Shown: positions 1 to 6,723 of the stretch, one piece after another
Layout: every line of letters begins with the position of its first letter
Position numbering within the stretch: the first letter of the stretch is position 1
Assembly: GCA_964449375.1 (NCBI GenBank)
Contig: CAYVAS010000096.1
Location: forward strand, 1 to 7,605
Reading direction: 5' to 3'
Source: JAFDWI01 sp964449375
GTDB taxonomy: Bacteria > Actinomycetota > Acidimicrobiia > Acidimicrobiales > Iamiaceae
Length of the DNA stretch: 7,605 nucleotides
Notes under the pieces: model-generated
Seen by the model: the letters and a program-made list of their open reading frames with translations, nothing else
What the model was told of the DNA's origin: nothing
Database searches by the model: none
Made by a program: the position numbers and the translations under genes

Positions 1-2085
1 ACCCGACTGGTCGCTACTCGCCACCATCAAACCCCGCTGAAATCCGAAGACCCGCACCACCGCTTCATCGCCGCCCGCCTGCGACGTAACCGACGATGTA
101 TACGACGACGACCAACCCAACCCGAGCTGCAGTGACGTCGGATCAGCAGAATTATAGGTGCGAACGAAATCAAGACCAAACACACCCTGAGGTGACTTCA
201 GATCTGTTGTGGCGTGAGTAAAGCTACCAGTTCCAACATTTACCGGATCGACAGCATACGCCGCATATGGTTGGAACCCGAAGGTCGAAGCCGGATCAGT
301 CACCCACGGATAGTCGATCACACGTGCCATCGCGTAGCTCGTTTGTGCAGGTGTCGTCACCCCATACGAGATGCTCGTCCCATCCCGGGAAAATCCGAAT
401 CGCGTACCGAACGGATCAGCCCCGTGAGACGATTGCGGATTCCTGACCCCACTCGCGATCGTCTCCGAAATCTGGCCCGTGACCGGATCCGCAACGTTGA
501 TCCGCACCAGCGTCCCCCCAAACACACTCGGACCAGCCGCATCCATCGACACAGAACCAGGCAGGTCAGCAGCAAGGCTCACCGGGTACAACCCGCCGCC
601 AGGACGATCCACATCTTCAATGCTCGCCGGCGCAATCGTGGAGGTCGGAGCCGACTCGCTCGTTGGCGGTGCCACAGTGGTGGTCGTCGACGATGTCGTC
701 GCTCCCGTCCCGCGTTCAGTTTGTGGGTGTCGGTCAGCCGGAGGGATCGTGACCGGACCGCCAGGAAGCACCCCAGGCACAGGCTGCTCGCCGGTCGAGC
801 CGTTCAAACTCGCTTGCGTCTGTGCAGTGGGCACCAACTCACTCCACGCAACCGGTCCATGGAACACTCCACCGGACCCGTCCGACACCGAATCGGCCAT
901 GTGAGTCCACCACACATTCGCCGTGCCATCACTCACCGCACTGATCGACATGTTCGCCGGCGAGTCGAAAGCCCCCGAGCCTGAAACATCCCGATCGACA
1001 ACATACGCCCGATTTCGATCTCCCGCAGGCGGATTCGACGCATCAAGACCGCCACTGGCCGCAACAAACGAAACAAACCGGCCGTCGGGAGAAATCGAAG
1101 AACCTGCCGCCGACCCGTAATAGCCTGCTGCGGCTCCCGGAATGTCCACAGTGCTATCCAATGCCCGATCATGCACATACACCTGAGACGGTGGATTCAC
1201 TCCCCCATTCGCCGCACGTGCGTCGGCGGTCAACTGCCAACTTGACTGAAACGCCACAAAACGACCATCAGCCGACACCGACGGCGATGATGCCGTACCC
1301 CAAGTCTCGCCACTCGCCGGCGGATACGGCACCGACCCCGAATCAGTCAACGAAACTTCCTCGTCCGACCCAGACGCAATGTCAAACGCGCGAACCACCC
1401 AACCAATAACCCACGTATCCACCTGTTGATTCACCGCATACACAATTGTCGAATTATCAGCCGATATCACAGGATCCATCAGGTCAGGCTTTATAACACT
1501 AGAAGGAATCGCGCCTCCCTGACTCAAACCAGGACACGAGTTCGGAACGAGCGTTGGATCCTCAACACCCAGATCAGCGAGCTCAATGTAATAGAGGCAA
1601 TCCGTCGTATTATCAAGACCCGGCTTATATGCCTCGAATGCAATGACTGAGCCGTCAGGCGATATCGCGGGTGAGAAGAGCGACGCTCCATCGATCTTCG
1701 ACCGAAGATCTGAATCCTCAATCTGCACAGTGCCACCTGACCCGAACAACACCGTGGTCGACGTGTTGTCCGGCACATCCAGATGCCCGGACCCATCCAC
1801 ATCCCGATCGACCAATACCAACGAAGCCCCACCAGAATCACCCAAATCAGCGTTCTGCGTACCGATCAACACGAACCGACCATCATCTGACACCGAGGTG
1901 AGCACATTGCTATCAGCAAAAACGCCCAACTCGACCGGATCACAACCCGACAACACCAGAGTCGCAACCAACGCGGCGAACGGCACCAGCAACCACCGCG
2001 CCAGACGCCCCGGTGACCATCGAACACTCAGACCGCGGCGGTCCGTCAGCGAACCAAGATCGTCGCCACCCGATACTCCTGACAT
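1..2085 (-). CDS. Lipoprotein with PD40 beta-propeller and RHS/YD-repeat start (partial, 3' end outside window)
   Basis: The frame is open from ATG at 2085 to base 1 (695 codons, no stop). GGAGGT at 2091-2096 lies 5 nt upstream and fixes the start. A basic stretch (R22, R27, R30), hydrophobic residues 31-46 and lipobox L45-S-G-C48 indicate an exported, lipid-anchored protein. PD40/TolB-like propeller strands recur: SDDGRFV (66), SPDGSVIAF (142), SADNSTIVY (208), SADGRFVAF (271), SPDGRFVSF (332) and SRDGTSISY (566). A Thr/Ser/Pro linker covers about 456-483. Residues 613-663 match the opening of RHS proteins (DUF6531-like): DPVNVGTGSF, then VRTYNS (641-646) and LGLGWSSSYT. RHS proteins normally continue into YD repeats forming a hollow shell, often around a C-terminal toxin; none of that is visible here. 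Function, such as contact toxin, adhesin or wall protein, is inference. GC content is clearly lower than in the panD-nadB block. Confidence 0.88.
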   Translation of the reverse strand, partial: MSGVSGGDDLGSLTDRRGLSVRWSPGRLARWLLVPFAALVATLVLSGCDPVELGVFADSNVLTSVSDDGRFVLIGTQNADLGDSGGASLVLVDRDVDGSGHLDVPDNTSTTVLFGSGGTVQIEDSDLRSKIDGASLFSPAISPDGSVIAFEAYKPGLDNTTDCLYYIELADLGVEDPTLVPNSCPGLSQGGAIPSSVIKPDLMDPVISADNSTIVYAVNQQVDTWVIGWVVRAFDIASGSDEEVSLTDSGSVPYPPASGETWGTASSPSVSADGRFVAFQSSWQLTADARAANGGVNPPSQVYVHDRALDSTVDIPGAAAGYYGSAAGSSISPDGRFVSFVAASGGLDASNPPAGDRNRAYVVDRDVSGSGAFDSPANMSISAVSDGTANVWWTHMADSVSDGSGGVFHGPVAWSELVPTAQTQASLNGSTGEQPVPGVLPGGPVTIPPADRHPQTERGTGATTSSTTTTVAPPTSESAPTSTIAPASIEDVDRPGGGLYPVSLAADLPGSVSMDAAGPSVFGGTLVRINVADPVTGQISETIASGVRNPQSSHGADPFGTRFGFSRDGTSISYGVTTPAQTSYAMARVIDYPWVTDPASTFGFQPYAAYAVDPVNVGTGSFTHATTDLKSPQGVFGLDFVRTYNSADPTSLQLGLGWSSSYTSSVTSQAGGDEAVVRVFGFQRGLMVASSDQSG

Positions 2086-2159
2086 GCGGCACCTCCAACG
2101 GGCCGATCGTCATCCCCTACACACCGCGCTCGCTACGAAACGAACCGTTGCGCGTACAC

Positions 2160-2188
2160 ATCGTCGCCGATCACCGCGTAAAAGTCAA
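2160..2188 (-). promoter_or_regulatory. Candidate promoter of the PD40-RHS lipoprotein gene
   Basis: On the minus strand TTGACT (2188-2183) is followed after exactly 17 nt by GACGAT (2165-2160). That gives a good -35 and a weak -10. Transcription would start near 2152, leaving a leader of about 65 nt that contains the GGAGGT ribosome binding site. This rests on sequence resemblance only. Confidence 0.45.
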
Positions 2189-2295
2189 TGAAGCCACTCG
2201 ATCAGCGCAGGCTGCGGGTGGCTCCGAATGCCGGACCGCCTCGTCTTCGCTGTCGCCGCCGTCCACACCGAGCACTTCGCGGTCACCGATCGCGC

Positions 2296-2443
2296 TCACG
2301 CGGGCAGGTACCGGTCCTTGTAGGTGGTCATGATCACGCCCCACAAGGCCTTGTCGACCCGACGGTTCCAACGAGTTCGGCAAAAACGACACCACCTGCA
2401 CCTTGGAGATCTTCAACTCCACGTCGGTCGGCGTCGACAGCAG
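2296..2443 (-). pseudogene. Frameshifted C-terminal relic of an unidentified minus-strand gene
   Basis: Two adjacent short frames look like one broken coding end. From 2443 to about 2360 the frame reads LLSTPTDVELKISKVQVVSF then LPNSLEPS. After a one-base shift near 2359 the next frame reads VDKALWGVIMTTYKDRYLPA and stops with TGA at 2298-2296. In both pieces nearly every codon ends in G or C, as in the real genes here. Just upstream (beyond about 2450) this bias fades. No start codon or ribosome binding site belongs to it, and the intact gene would have to overlap the promoter of the plus-strand lipoprotein. I do not recognise the family. Chance open frames in GC-rich DNA are the alternative. 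Confidence 0.35.
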
Positions 2444-2447
2444 GCGA

Positions 2448-2462
2448 AACCGGGACCCGGTT
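2448..2462. repeat. 15-bp perfect palindrome in the intergenic region
   Basis: AACCGGG and CCCGGTT (arms 2448-2454 and 2456-2462) flank a single A. The loop is too short for an RNA hairpin, so a two-fold protein-binding site is more plausible than a terminator. It lies about 125 nt upstream of the candidate -10 of the plus-strand lipoprotein gene and about 260 nt upstream of the minus-strand promoter. A chance palindrome in GC-rich DNA cannot be excluded. Confidence 0.3.
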
Positions 2463-2586
2463 GGTTGGTTCGAGCGGGCATCGGTTTTCCTCGCCAGCAT
2501 TCCGAATCGTTCCGGACCGGGCCTGGCGCATTTCGAGGGAGCCCGTGCTGACGCTCGCGTGGGAGCACGAATCTGTCCGGTGGGCA

Positions 2587-2592
2587 TAGTGT
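2587..2592 (+). promoter_or_regulatory. Candidate -10 box of the Thr-rich lipoprotein gene
   Basis: TAGTGT at 2587-2592 fits the actinobacterial TANNNT pattern. It would start transcription about 35 nt before the ATG at 2634. No convincing -35 hexamer lies 16-19 nt upstream, so this is a weak call. Confidence 0.3.
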
Positions 2593-2633
2593 CCGGTTGT
2601 CGGCGCGAGGACGTCGACACGAGGAGGTCCACG

Positions 2634-3389
2634 ATGGCACCTGCACGAACAACCCGGCTCCTCTTGATCGTCGCCGTTATCGGCGCAGGTGTCTCCTGCA
2701 CGTCGACCACGAGGTCGACCTCGTCGGCGCCGACCACCACCAGCCGAGTAACGACGTCGGCTCCGACCACGGATCCCGACGGATCGTCGACCGCCGCCTC
2801 CTCGACGACCACCCCGACGTCGACGTGGCCTGCCGACGAGCTCCACCACGCCACCCCGACGCCCGAGACCGAGGCGGTGGCTGCGCTGATGATCGAGACG
2901 ATCCCCGGTTTCACGCTGCAACCCGATTCGGTCGGCGATACCGGCCCATCCGACCTCGACAAGGCCGCCGACGACGACGGCGGTGGCGCCGCCAAAGCCG
3001 AGCTGAAGGAGCTGGGATTCGTCGCCGGCTACCAGCGCCTGTTCCTCGACGCCGAGAAACAGGTGACGATCGTGCTCTTCCTCTACCAGTTCGACGATGC
3101 GAACGGGGCGAAGGCGTATGCGACTCGCTGGCTCACCGGGCTGGGGGACTCTGACGCTCAGCAGGGGATCACGGTCACCGGACCGGACCCCGTACCCGGG
3201 CTCGACGACGCGAGCATGGTGTCGACGTCAGACGACGCGGGCCACTCGATGCAGGCGGTGATCCTCACGCGTGGGACCTACGTCGCCTACGTGCTCGTCC
3301 AGGCCACGCCCGACTTTGCTCAGGGCGCCGCAGCAAGTGATCCGAATGCCGCCGAGTTGGCCGCCCAACAGGCCGAACGCCTGACCTGA
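2634..3389 (+). CDS. Small Thr/Ser-linker lipoprotein of unknown function
   Basis: 251 residues. ATG at 2634 is chosen because GAGGAGGT (2621-2628) lies 5 nt upstream and the protein then begins with a proper signal sequence. The same frame stays open further upstream without one. Basic R5 and R8, hydrophobic residues 9-20 and G-V-S-C22 make a slightly non-canonical lipobox. Residues 23-65 are a Thr/Ser-rich stalk. The remainder (about 75-251) is a soluble globular domain with strands such as QVTIVLFLYQF and AVILTRGTYVAYVLV and no transmembrane segment. It resembles actinobacterial extracytoplasmic lipoproteins of unknown role. No catalytic motif is visible. It is transcribed divergently from the PD40-RHS lipoprotein and convergently with the panD-nadB operon. 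Substrate or partner is unknown. Confidence 0.82.
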   Translation: MAPARTTRLLLIVAVIGAGVSCTSTTRSTSSAPTTTSRVTTSAPTTDPDGSSTAASSTTTPTSTWPADELHHATPTPETEAVAALMIETIPGFTLQPDSVGDTGPSDLDKAADDDGGGAAKAELKELGFVAGYQRLFLDAEKQVTIVLFLYQFDDANGAKAYATRWLTGLGDSDAQQGITVTGPDPVPGLDDASMVSTSDDAGHSMQAVILTRGTYVAYVLVQATPDFAQGAAASDPNAAELAAQQAERLT

Positions 3390-3486
3390 CAGAGGACCCG
3401 CCCGGCACCGGATCCACTCCCCATCGATCCTGATGATCCGTTCGGAAGAGTACGCGTAACGGCGCCGGTCTCCCCGTCGATCCGAT

Positions 3487-3509
3487 GCCCGCGACGACAT
3501 GCCGCGGGC
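3487..3509. terminator. GC-rich hairpin between convergent genes
   Basis: GCCCGCG (3487-3493) pairs perfectly with CGCGGGC (3503-3509) across a 9-nt loop. It lies 98 nt after the lipoprotein stop and 11 nt beyond the stop of the converging DUF2510 gene, so it could end transcription from both sides. There is no T-run, so an intrinsic terminator of the classical kind is not proven. Confidence 0.35.
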
Positions 3510-3519
3510 GCGACGCAGG

Positions 3520-4353
3520 TCAGGACAAGCCGCGGGCGTCCTGTTTGAGGGCCAGGTCCACGCTCACCGCGGCAGCCAGCACCAGTGACCGGAGCGGCTC
3601 GTCCAAGCCCGTATGGATCTGGACCACGTAGTTGTCGGCGGTGGTGAACATCGTGCGGGCCAGACCTTCCCAGGTCTTGGTGATCCGGGCCACCTCGGTG
3701 CCGGCGTGGTCCTCGATGGCGAAGTTCCAGGCACGCCAGTTCTCGCCCCGGATCGTGCCGAGTTGGCCGCCCGGACCCATCAGTCCGAAGCGGATCCGTC
3801 CGATCGCGTTCTGCTGCACGATCTCACCGACCGGGGCGCCCTGCCCGTTGCGAACCACGATCTTGGACTTGACCAGCTTGGCGGGGCGCGTCAGGGCCAG
3901 CACGACCGACCCGTCACGGTCGACGACCTGCAGCGAATGGGACATGAACTGGTCGAGGCTCGTGAGCACCCGCAGCGCCTTCTTTGCGGTGGTCTGGCCC
4001 ACCTGGCGGACCGCGCCGATCTGGGTGCCCTGGGCATCGTGGATCGCGTACTCGTTGTGCACCTCGATGATCTTGGCCTTCTGGTTGACGACCAGAACCG
4101 GTTGGTCGTACAGCGAGCCCCCGCCGGGTGACGCCGACGGCGCCACACCCGCCTGAGAGGTCACCTGGTGCTGGATCCGCCCCGCGTCCGATGTTCCGGT
4201 GACCGTCGTGGGCGGCGCCTGCACCGGGTCGAGCGACTGGGAACCCCCCGAAGCGACGTGGTCGGTCCAGGCGGTTCCGTCGTACCAGCGATGCTCGTGG
4301 CGACCCATCGGGTCGGGGTACCAGCCTGGGGGTGTCGCGCCCGCCTCACTCAT
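3520..4353 (-). CDS. DUF2510 plus scramblase/LURP-one-like (tubby-fold) protein
   Basis: 277 residues. The start at 4353 is preferred because DUF2510 then sits at the extreme N-terminus, as usual for the family. An in-frame ATG at 4407 would overlap the nadB end. The ribosome binding site is weak. Residues 8-33 are the DUF2510 motif: PPGWYPDPMGRHEHRWYDG then TAWTDHV. A Pro/Ser/Thr-rich linker runs to about residue 78. Residues about 80-270 resemble the phospholipid scramblase/LURP-one beta-barrel. The visible signs are a repeated strand-turn pattern (LVVNQKAKII, LQVVDRDGSVVLAL, KIVVRNGQGAPVGEIV, NFAIEDHAGTEVARI) and the C-terminal hydrophobic helix LRSLVLAAAVSVDLALKQ typical of that fold. There is no signal peptide. 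Biochemical role is unknown; membrane or lipid association is inferred from the fold. It starts 37 nt after nadB, so it is probably translated from the same mRNA. Confidence 0.8.
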   Translation of the reverse strand: MSEAGATPPGWYPDPMGRHEHRWYDGTAWTDHVASGGSQSLDPVQAPPTTVTGTSDAGRIQHQVTSQAGVAPSASPGGGSLYDQPVLVVNQKAKIIEVHNEYAIHDAQGTQIGAVRQVGQTTAKKALRVLTSLDQFMSHSLQVVDRDGSVVLALTRPAKLVKSKIVVRNGQGAPVGEIVQQNAIGRIRFGLMGPGGQLGTIRGENWRAWNFAIEDHAGTEVARITKTWEGLARTMFTTADNYVVQIHTGLDEPLRSLVLAAAVSVDLALKQDARGLS

Positions 4354-4390
4354 CACCGTCGAGCGTACCGCGCCGTCGCCGCCCGCTCGG

Positions 4391-6040
4391 TCACCGGGGT
4401 GCCGCATCGACGCGCCCGGATCCTCGGCGCTGGATCAGGCGGACCCGCAGGTCCGGGTCGGTTCCGGGATGATCCACCCGGGTGTGGGCGCCGCGTGATT
4501 CGGTGCGGGCCGTCGCGGCGCGGAGCAACGCGGCGGCCACGGTACACAGGTTGGTGAGCTCCCAGGCGTCCGCAGCCGAGGGACGGCCCAGACGTCCGGC
4601 GACCGAGTCGACCAGCGCGGCGACCCGGCCCAGGCTGGTGGCGCTACGCAGCACCCCGGCGTCGAAGGTCATCGCCCGCTGCAGGTCGATCCGCAACTGG
4701 TCCCGTTCGGCCCGAGAGGGACCAGGGGTGGTCTCGGGCACCTCCGGTGGTTCGGGCACCGCCAGCATCCGGCCCGGAACGGCCGATGTGACCGTCCGCT
4801 CGGAGTGCTCCGCGTCCAGCACCGAACGCATGGCGCCGGAAGGTCGGGCGCCGTCCCGGCCGGCGGCGATGGCTTCGACGACCCGGGGACCGAACACCAG
4901 TCCCTCGAGCAACGAGTTCGACGCCAGACGGTTGGCGCCGTGCACTCCGGTGCAGGCGGCCTCGCCGGCGGCCCACAGTCCGGGCAGACTGGTCGCCCCG
5001 TCGAGGTCGGTGACCACCCCGCCGGACAGGTAGTGCGCGGCCGGTGCCACCGGCAACCAGTCCCGGGTCGGATCCAGACCCGCCGAGGCGAGCTCCGCGG
5101 CGATGTTGGGAAAGCGCCCGGCGAAGTCCTCCATGCCGGTGGCGTCCAACCAGACGTGGTCGCTGCGCGATTCGATCATGACCGCGGTCTCCGCCCGTGA
5201 GACCACATCACGGGGTTGTAGCTCGTCGACGAAGGCGGTGCCGTCGGGGGCTCGGAGGCGGGCGCCATGGCCGCGCAGCGCTTCGGTGAGCAGCGGCCGG
5301 GGCATGGTGGGCACGTGCAGTGCGGTGGGGTGGAACTGCATGAACTCCACGTCAGCCACCGCCACCCGCGCGCGCAGTGCCATCGCCGTGCCGTCCCCGG
5401 TGGCCTCGTGCGGGTTGGTGGTGACCGAGAAGAGCTGGCCGGCGCCACCGGTTGCGAGCAGCACGTGGGTTGCCGCCAGTTCGGCGACGGCGCCGGTGGC
5501 GTCCAGACCCCGCACTCCCACGCAACGCCCTCCGGCCACGACCAGGTCGAAGGCGAACCAGCGTTCGTGGATCACGACCCGACCCGCGCGGGCCGCCACG
5601 TCCAGGGCCCGCTCGACCTCGACGCCGGTCGCGGAGCCCCCCGCGTGGATCACCCTGGCACTGGAGTGGCCCCCTTCCCGGGCGAACAACAGCCGCCCCT
5701 GGGCGTCGCGGTCGAACACCGCGCCCAGACCCATCAGGTCGCCGACCCGACGAGCCCCTTCGGACACCAACAGCTCCACCGCGTCGCGGTCACACAGGCC
5801 CCCGCCCGCGGCGAGCGTGTCGGCCACGTGGGCCTCCACCGAGTCGTCGGCCTCCGAGAGCACCGCGGCCACCCCTCCCTGGGCCCAGCGCGTCGTCGAA
5901 TCGGTCAGCGCCCCCTTGGTCGCCACCGCCACCCGGAGCCCGTGCTGCTCGGCGGCGGCGACCGCCGCGGAGAGCCCGGCCACCCCCGAGCCGATGACCA
6001 GCAGATCGAAGGGCCCACCGTTGCCGCTCGGCGCGCTCAT
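4391..6040 (-). CDS. nadB: L-aspartate oxidase
   Basis: 549 residues, close to the usual length. This FAD enzyme oxidises L-aspartate to iminosuccinate, which quinolinate synthase (NadA) then uses in de novo NAD synthesis in the cytoplasm. The dinucleotide-binding GSGVAGLSAA is at 17-26 and the FAD-contacting STTRWAQGGVAA at 48-59. Active-site segments of the family are all present: REGGHS (121-126, Glu122), FHPTAL (236-241), LLTEALRGHGA (250-260), the Arg at 282, AAHYLSGGV (334-342) and AAGEAACTGVHGANRLASNS (357-376). The C-terminal helical domain ends with the typical ARTESRGAHTRVDHP (511-525). These features separate it from succinate dehydrogenase flavoproteins. It begins 52 nt after panD. 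No nadA or nadC is adjacent in the window. The ribosome binding site is poor (GGGCGGGC), so translation may depend on the upstream gene. Confidence 0.96.
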   Translation of the reverse strand: MSAPSGNGGPFDLLVIGSGVAGLSAAVAAAEQHGLRVAVATKGALTDSTTRWAQGGVAAVLSEADDSVEAHVADTLAAGGGLCDRDAVELLVSEGARRVGDLMGLGAVFDRDAQGRLLFAREGGHSSARVIHAGGSATGVEVERALDVAARAGRVVIHERWFAFDLVVAGGRCVGVRGLDATGAVAELAATHVLLATGGAGQLFSVTTNPHEATGDGTAMALRARVAVADVEFMQFHPTALHVPTMPRPLLTEALRGHGARLRAPDGTAFVDELQPRDVVSRAETAVMIESRSDHVWLDATGMEDFAGRFPNIAAELASAGLDPTRDWLPVAPAAHYLSGGVVTDLDGATSLPGLWAAGEAACTGVHGANRLASNSLLEGLVFGPRVVEAIAAGRDGARPSGAMRSVLDAEHSERTVTSAVPGRMLAVPEPPEVPETTPGPSRAERDQLRIDLQRAMTFDAGVLRSATSLGRVAALVDSVAGRLGRPSAADAWELTNLCTVAAALLRAATARTESRGAHTRVDHPGTDPDLRVRLIQRRGSGRVDAAPR

Positions 6041-6092
6041 CTGCCCGCCCGGGCCGGGACCGGGTCGGTCCGCTTCACCCGCTCCGGTCGTT

Positions 6093-6521
6093 TCAGGCGA
6101 CCGGCGCGGGCACGTCGACGTAGCGACGGGGCGCGGGGCCGTCCAGCGCCGCGAGCTCGCGGGCCAGGTCCTCGGGAACCGGCGCGTTGGCCGTGTCGAC
6201 GTGCACGATCCGCGGGGCGTAGTCGTCCAGTTCGGCGTCTTCGTAGTCGGCGTAGGAGATCACGATGATCTTGTCACCCGGGCTGACCAGGCGCGCCGCG
6301 GCGCCGTTCAGGCACATCGCTCCGGACCCGGCGGGACCGGCGATCACGTAGGTCTCCAGCCGGTTGCCGTTGTCGATGTCGACCACGGCCACCTGCTCGT
6401 ACTCGGTCAGGTCCGCCGCCTGCATCAGATCGGCATCGACGGTGATCGAACCCACGTAGTGCAGATCGGCGTCGGTGACCGTTGCCCGGTGGATCTTGGA
6501 CTTCATCATGCGTCGGCGCAT
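6093..6521 (-). CDS. panD: Aspartate 1-decarboxylase (pyruvoyl enzyme precursor)
   Basis: 142 residues. It decarboxylates L-aspartate to beta-alanine for pantothenate and CoA synthesis. The proenzyme cleaves itself between Gly24 and Ser25 (HYVGS, 21-25), turning Ser25 into the pyruvoyl cofactor. The start at 6521 places this Ser at exactly 25, as in Escherichia coli PanD, and has GAGGAAG 7 nt upstream. Conserved residues are visible: Lys9, His11, Tyr22, Arg54, Thr57, Tyr58 and NGAAA at 72-76. The tail after about residue 115 is a longer Pro/Ala-rich extension, as in other actinobacterial PanD proteins. It appears to be the first gene of a panD-nadB-DUF2510 unit. panC, often next to panD in this phylum, is not seen in the window; upstream there is an insertion sequence instead. 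Confidence 0.96.
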   Translation of the reverse strand: MRRRMMKSKIHRATVTDADLHYVGSITVDADLMQAADLTEYEQVAVVDIDNGNRLETYVIAGPAGSGAMCLNGAAARLVSPGDKIIVISYADYEDAELDDYAPRIVHVDTANAPVPEDLARELAALDGPAPRRYVDVPAPVA

Positions 6522-6528
6522 CGGTGGT

Positions 6529-6535
6529 CTTCCTC
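6529..6535 (-). promoter_or_regulatory. Ribosome binding site of panD (decides the start)
   Basis: GAGGAAG on the minus strand lies 7 nt before the ATG at 6521. In-frame ATGs at residues 5 and 6 would be about 19-22 nt away and would misplace the self-cleaved Ser25. The first ATG is therefore the better start. Confidence 0.7.
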
Positions 6536-6606
6536 ACTCCGGCGCCGGCGGTGCGGCGCCATCGGTGGACGCCGGCGGACCGGTCGCCCCCTGTTGTCGT
6601 GGGTCC

Positions 6607-6637
6607 AGTCTGCCCGCTGGAAGGCCGGATGATCCAA
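6607..6637 (-). promoter_or_regulatory. Weak candidate promoter for panD operon
   Basis: TTGGAT (6637-6632) and CAGACT (6612-6607) on the minus strand are separated by 19 nt, which is longer than ideal. This is the best pair I can see in the 214 bases between panD and the insertion sequence. It would give a leader of about 80 nt. Confidence 0.2.
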
Positions 6638-6671
6638 GTCGACACGCTGGTTTCATCGGATCGACCCACGG

Positions 6672-6723
6672 GTGACGGGCACGTCCGTCACGGTGACCGC
6701 GGTCACGCGTCGGGGGCGGTGAC
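6672..6723. promoter_or_regulatory. Cluster of GGTGAC/GTCACC inverted repeats upstream of panD
   Basis: GTGACGG (6672-6678) and CCGTCAC (6685-6691) form an inverted repeat with a 6-nt spacer. Immediately after it comes the perfect 14-bp palindrome GTGACCGCGGTCAC (6693-6706). A further GGTGACC lies at 6718-6724. The same half-site thus appears five times in about 50 bases. That suggests a dimeric repressor or activator binding site, about 150-200 nt upstream of panD. The first inverted repeat could instead form an RNA hairpin. No known regulator is assigned. Confidence 0.4.

Noticed and set aside
214..984. Plus-strand 256-residue open frame
   Set aside because: It lies opposite the PD40-RHS gene, is Arg/His-rich and low in hydrophobic content, and has no recognisable domain. 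The minus-strand frame has clear motifs throughout.
2403..2633. Upstream extension of the plus-strand lipoprotein frame to 2403
   Set aside because: It lacks a ribosome binding site and would bury the signal peptide. The ATG at 2634 has GAGGAGGT 5 nt upstream.
2171..2995. Minus-strand 274-residue open frame as a full gene
   Set aside because: Most of it is antisense to the certain lipoprotein at 2634-3389. Only the segment 2360-2443 shows coding-like codon endings, and it is listed as part of a relic.
4354..4407. Longer start for the DUF2510 protein at 4407
   Set aside because: It would overlap the nadB end and add 18 Arg/Gly-rich residues before a domain that normally sits at the very N-terminus.
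6504..6509. Later ATG starts (residues 5 and 6) for panD
   Set aside because: The ribosome binding site spacing and the Ser25 position both favour the first ATG at 6521.
5103..6632. Plus-strand 509-residue and 333-residue open frames across nadB and panD
   Set aside because: They are antisense to two certain genes, rich in Ser/Ala/Arg/Pro, and typical of empty frames in GC-rich DNA.
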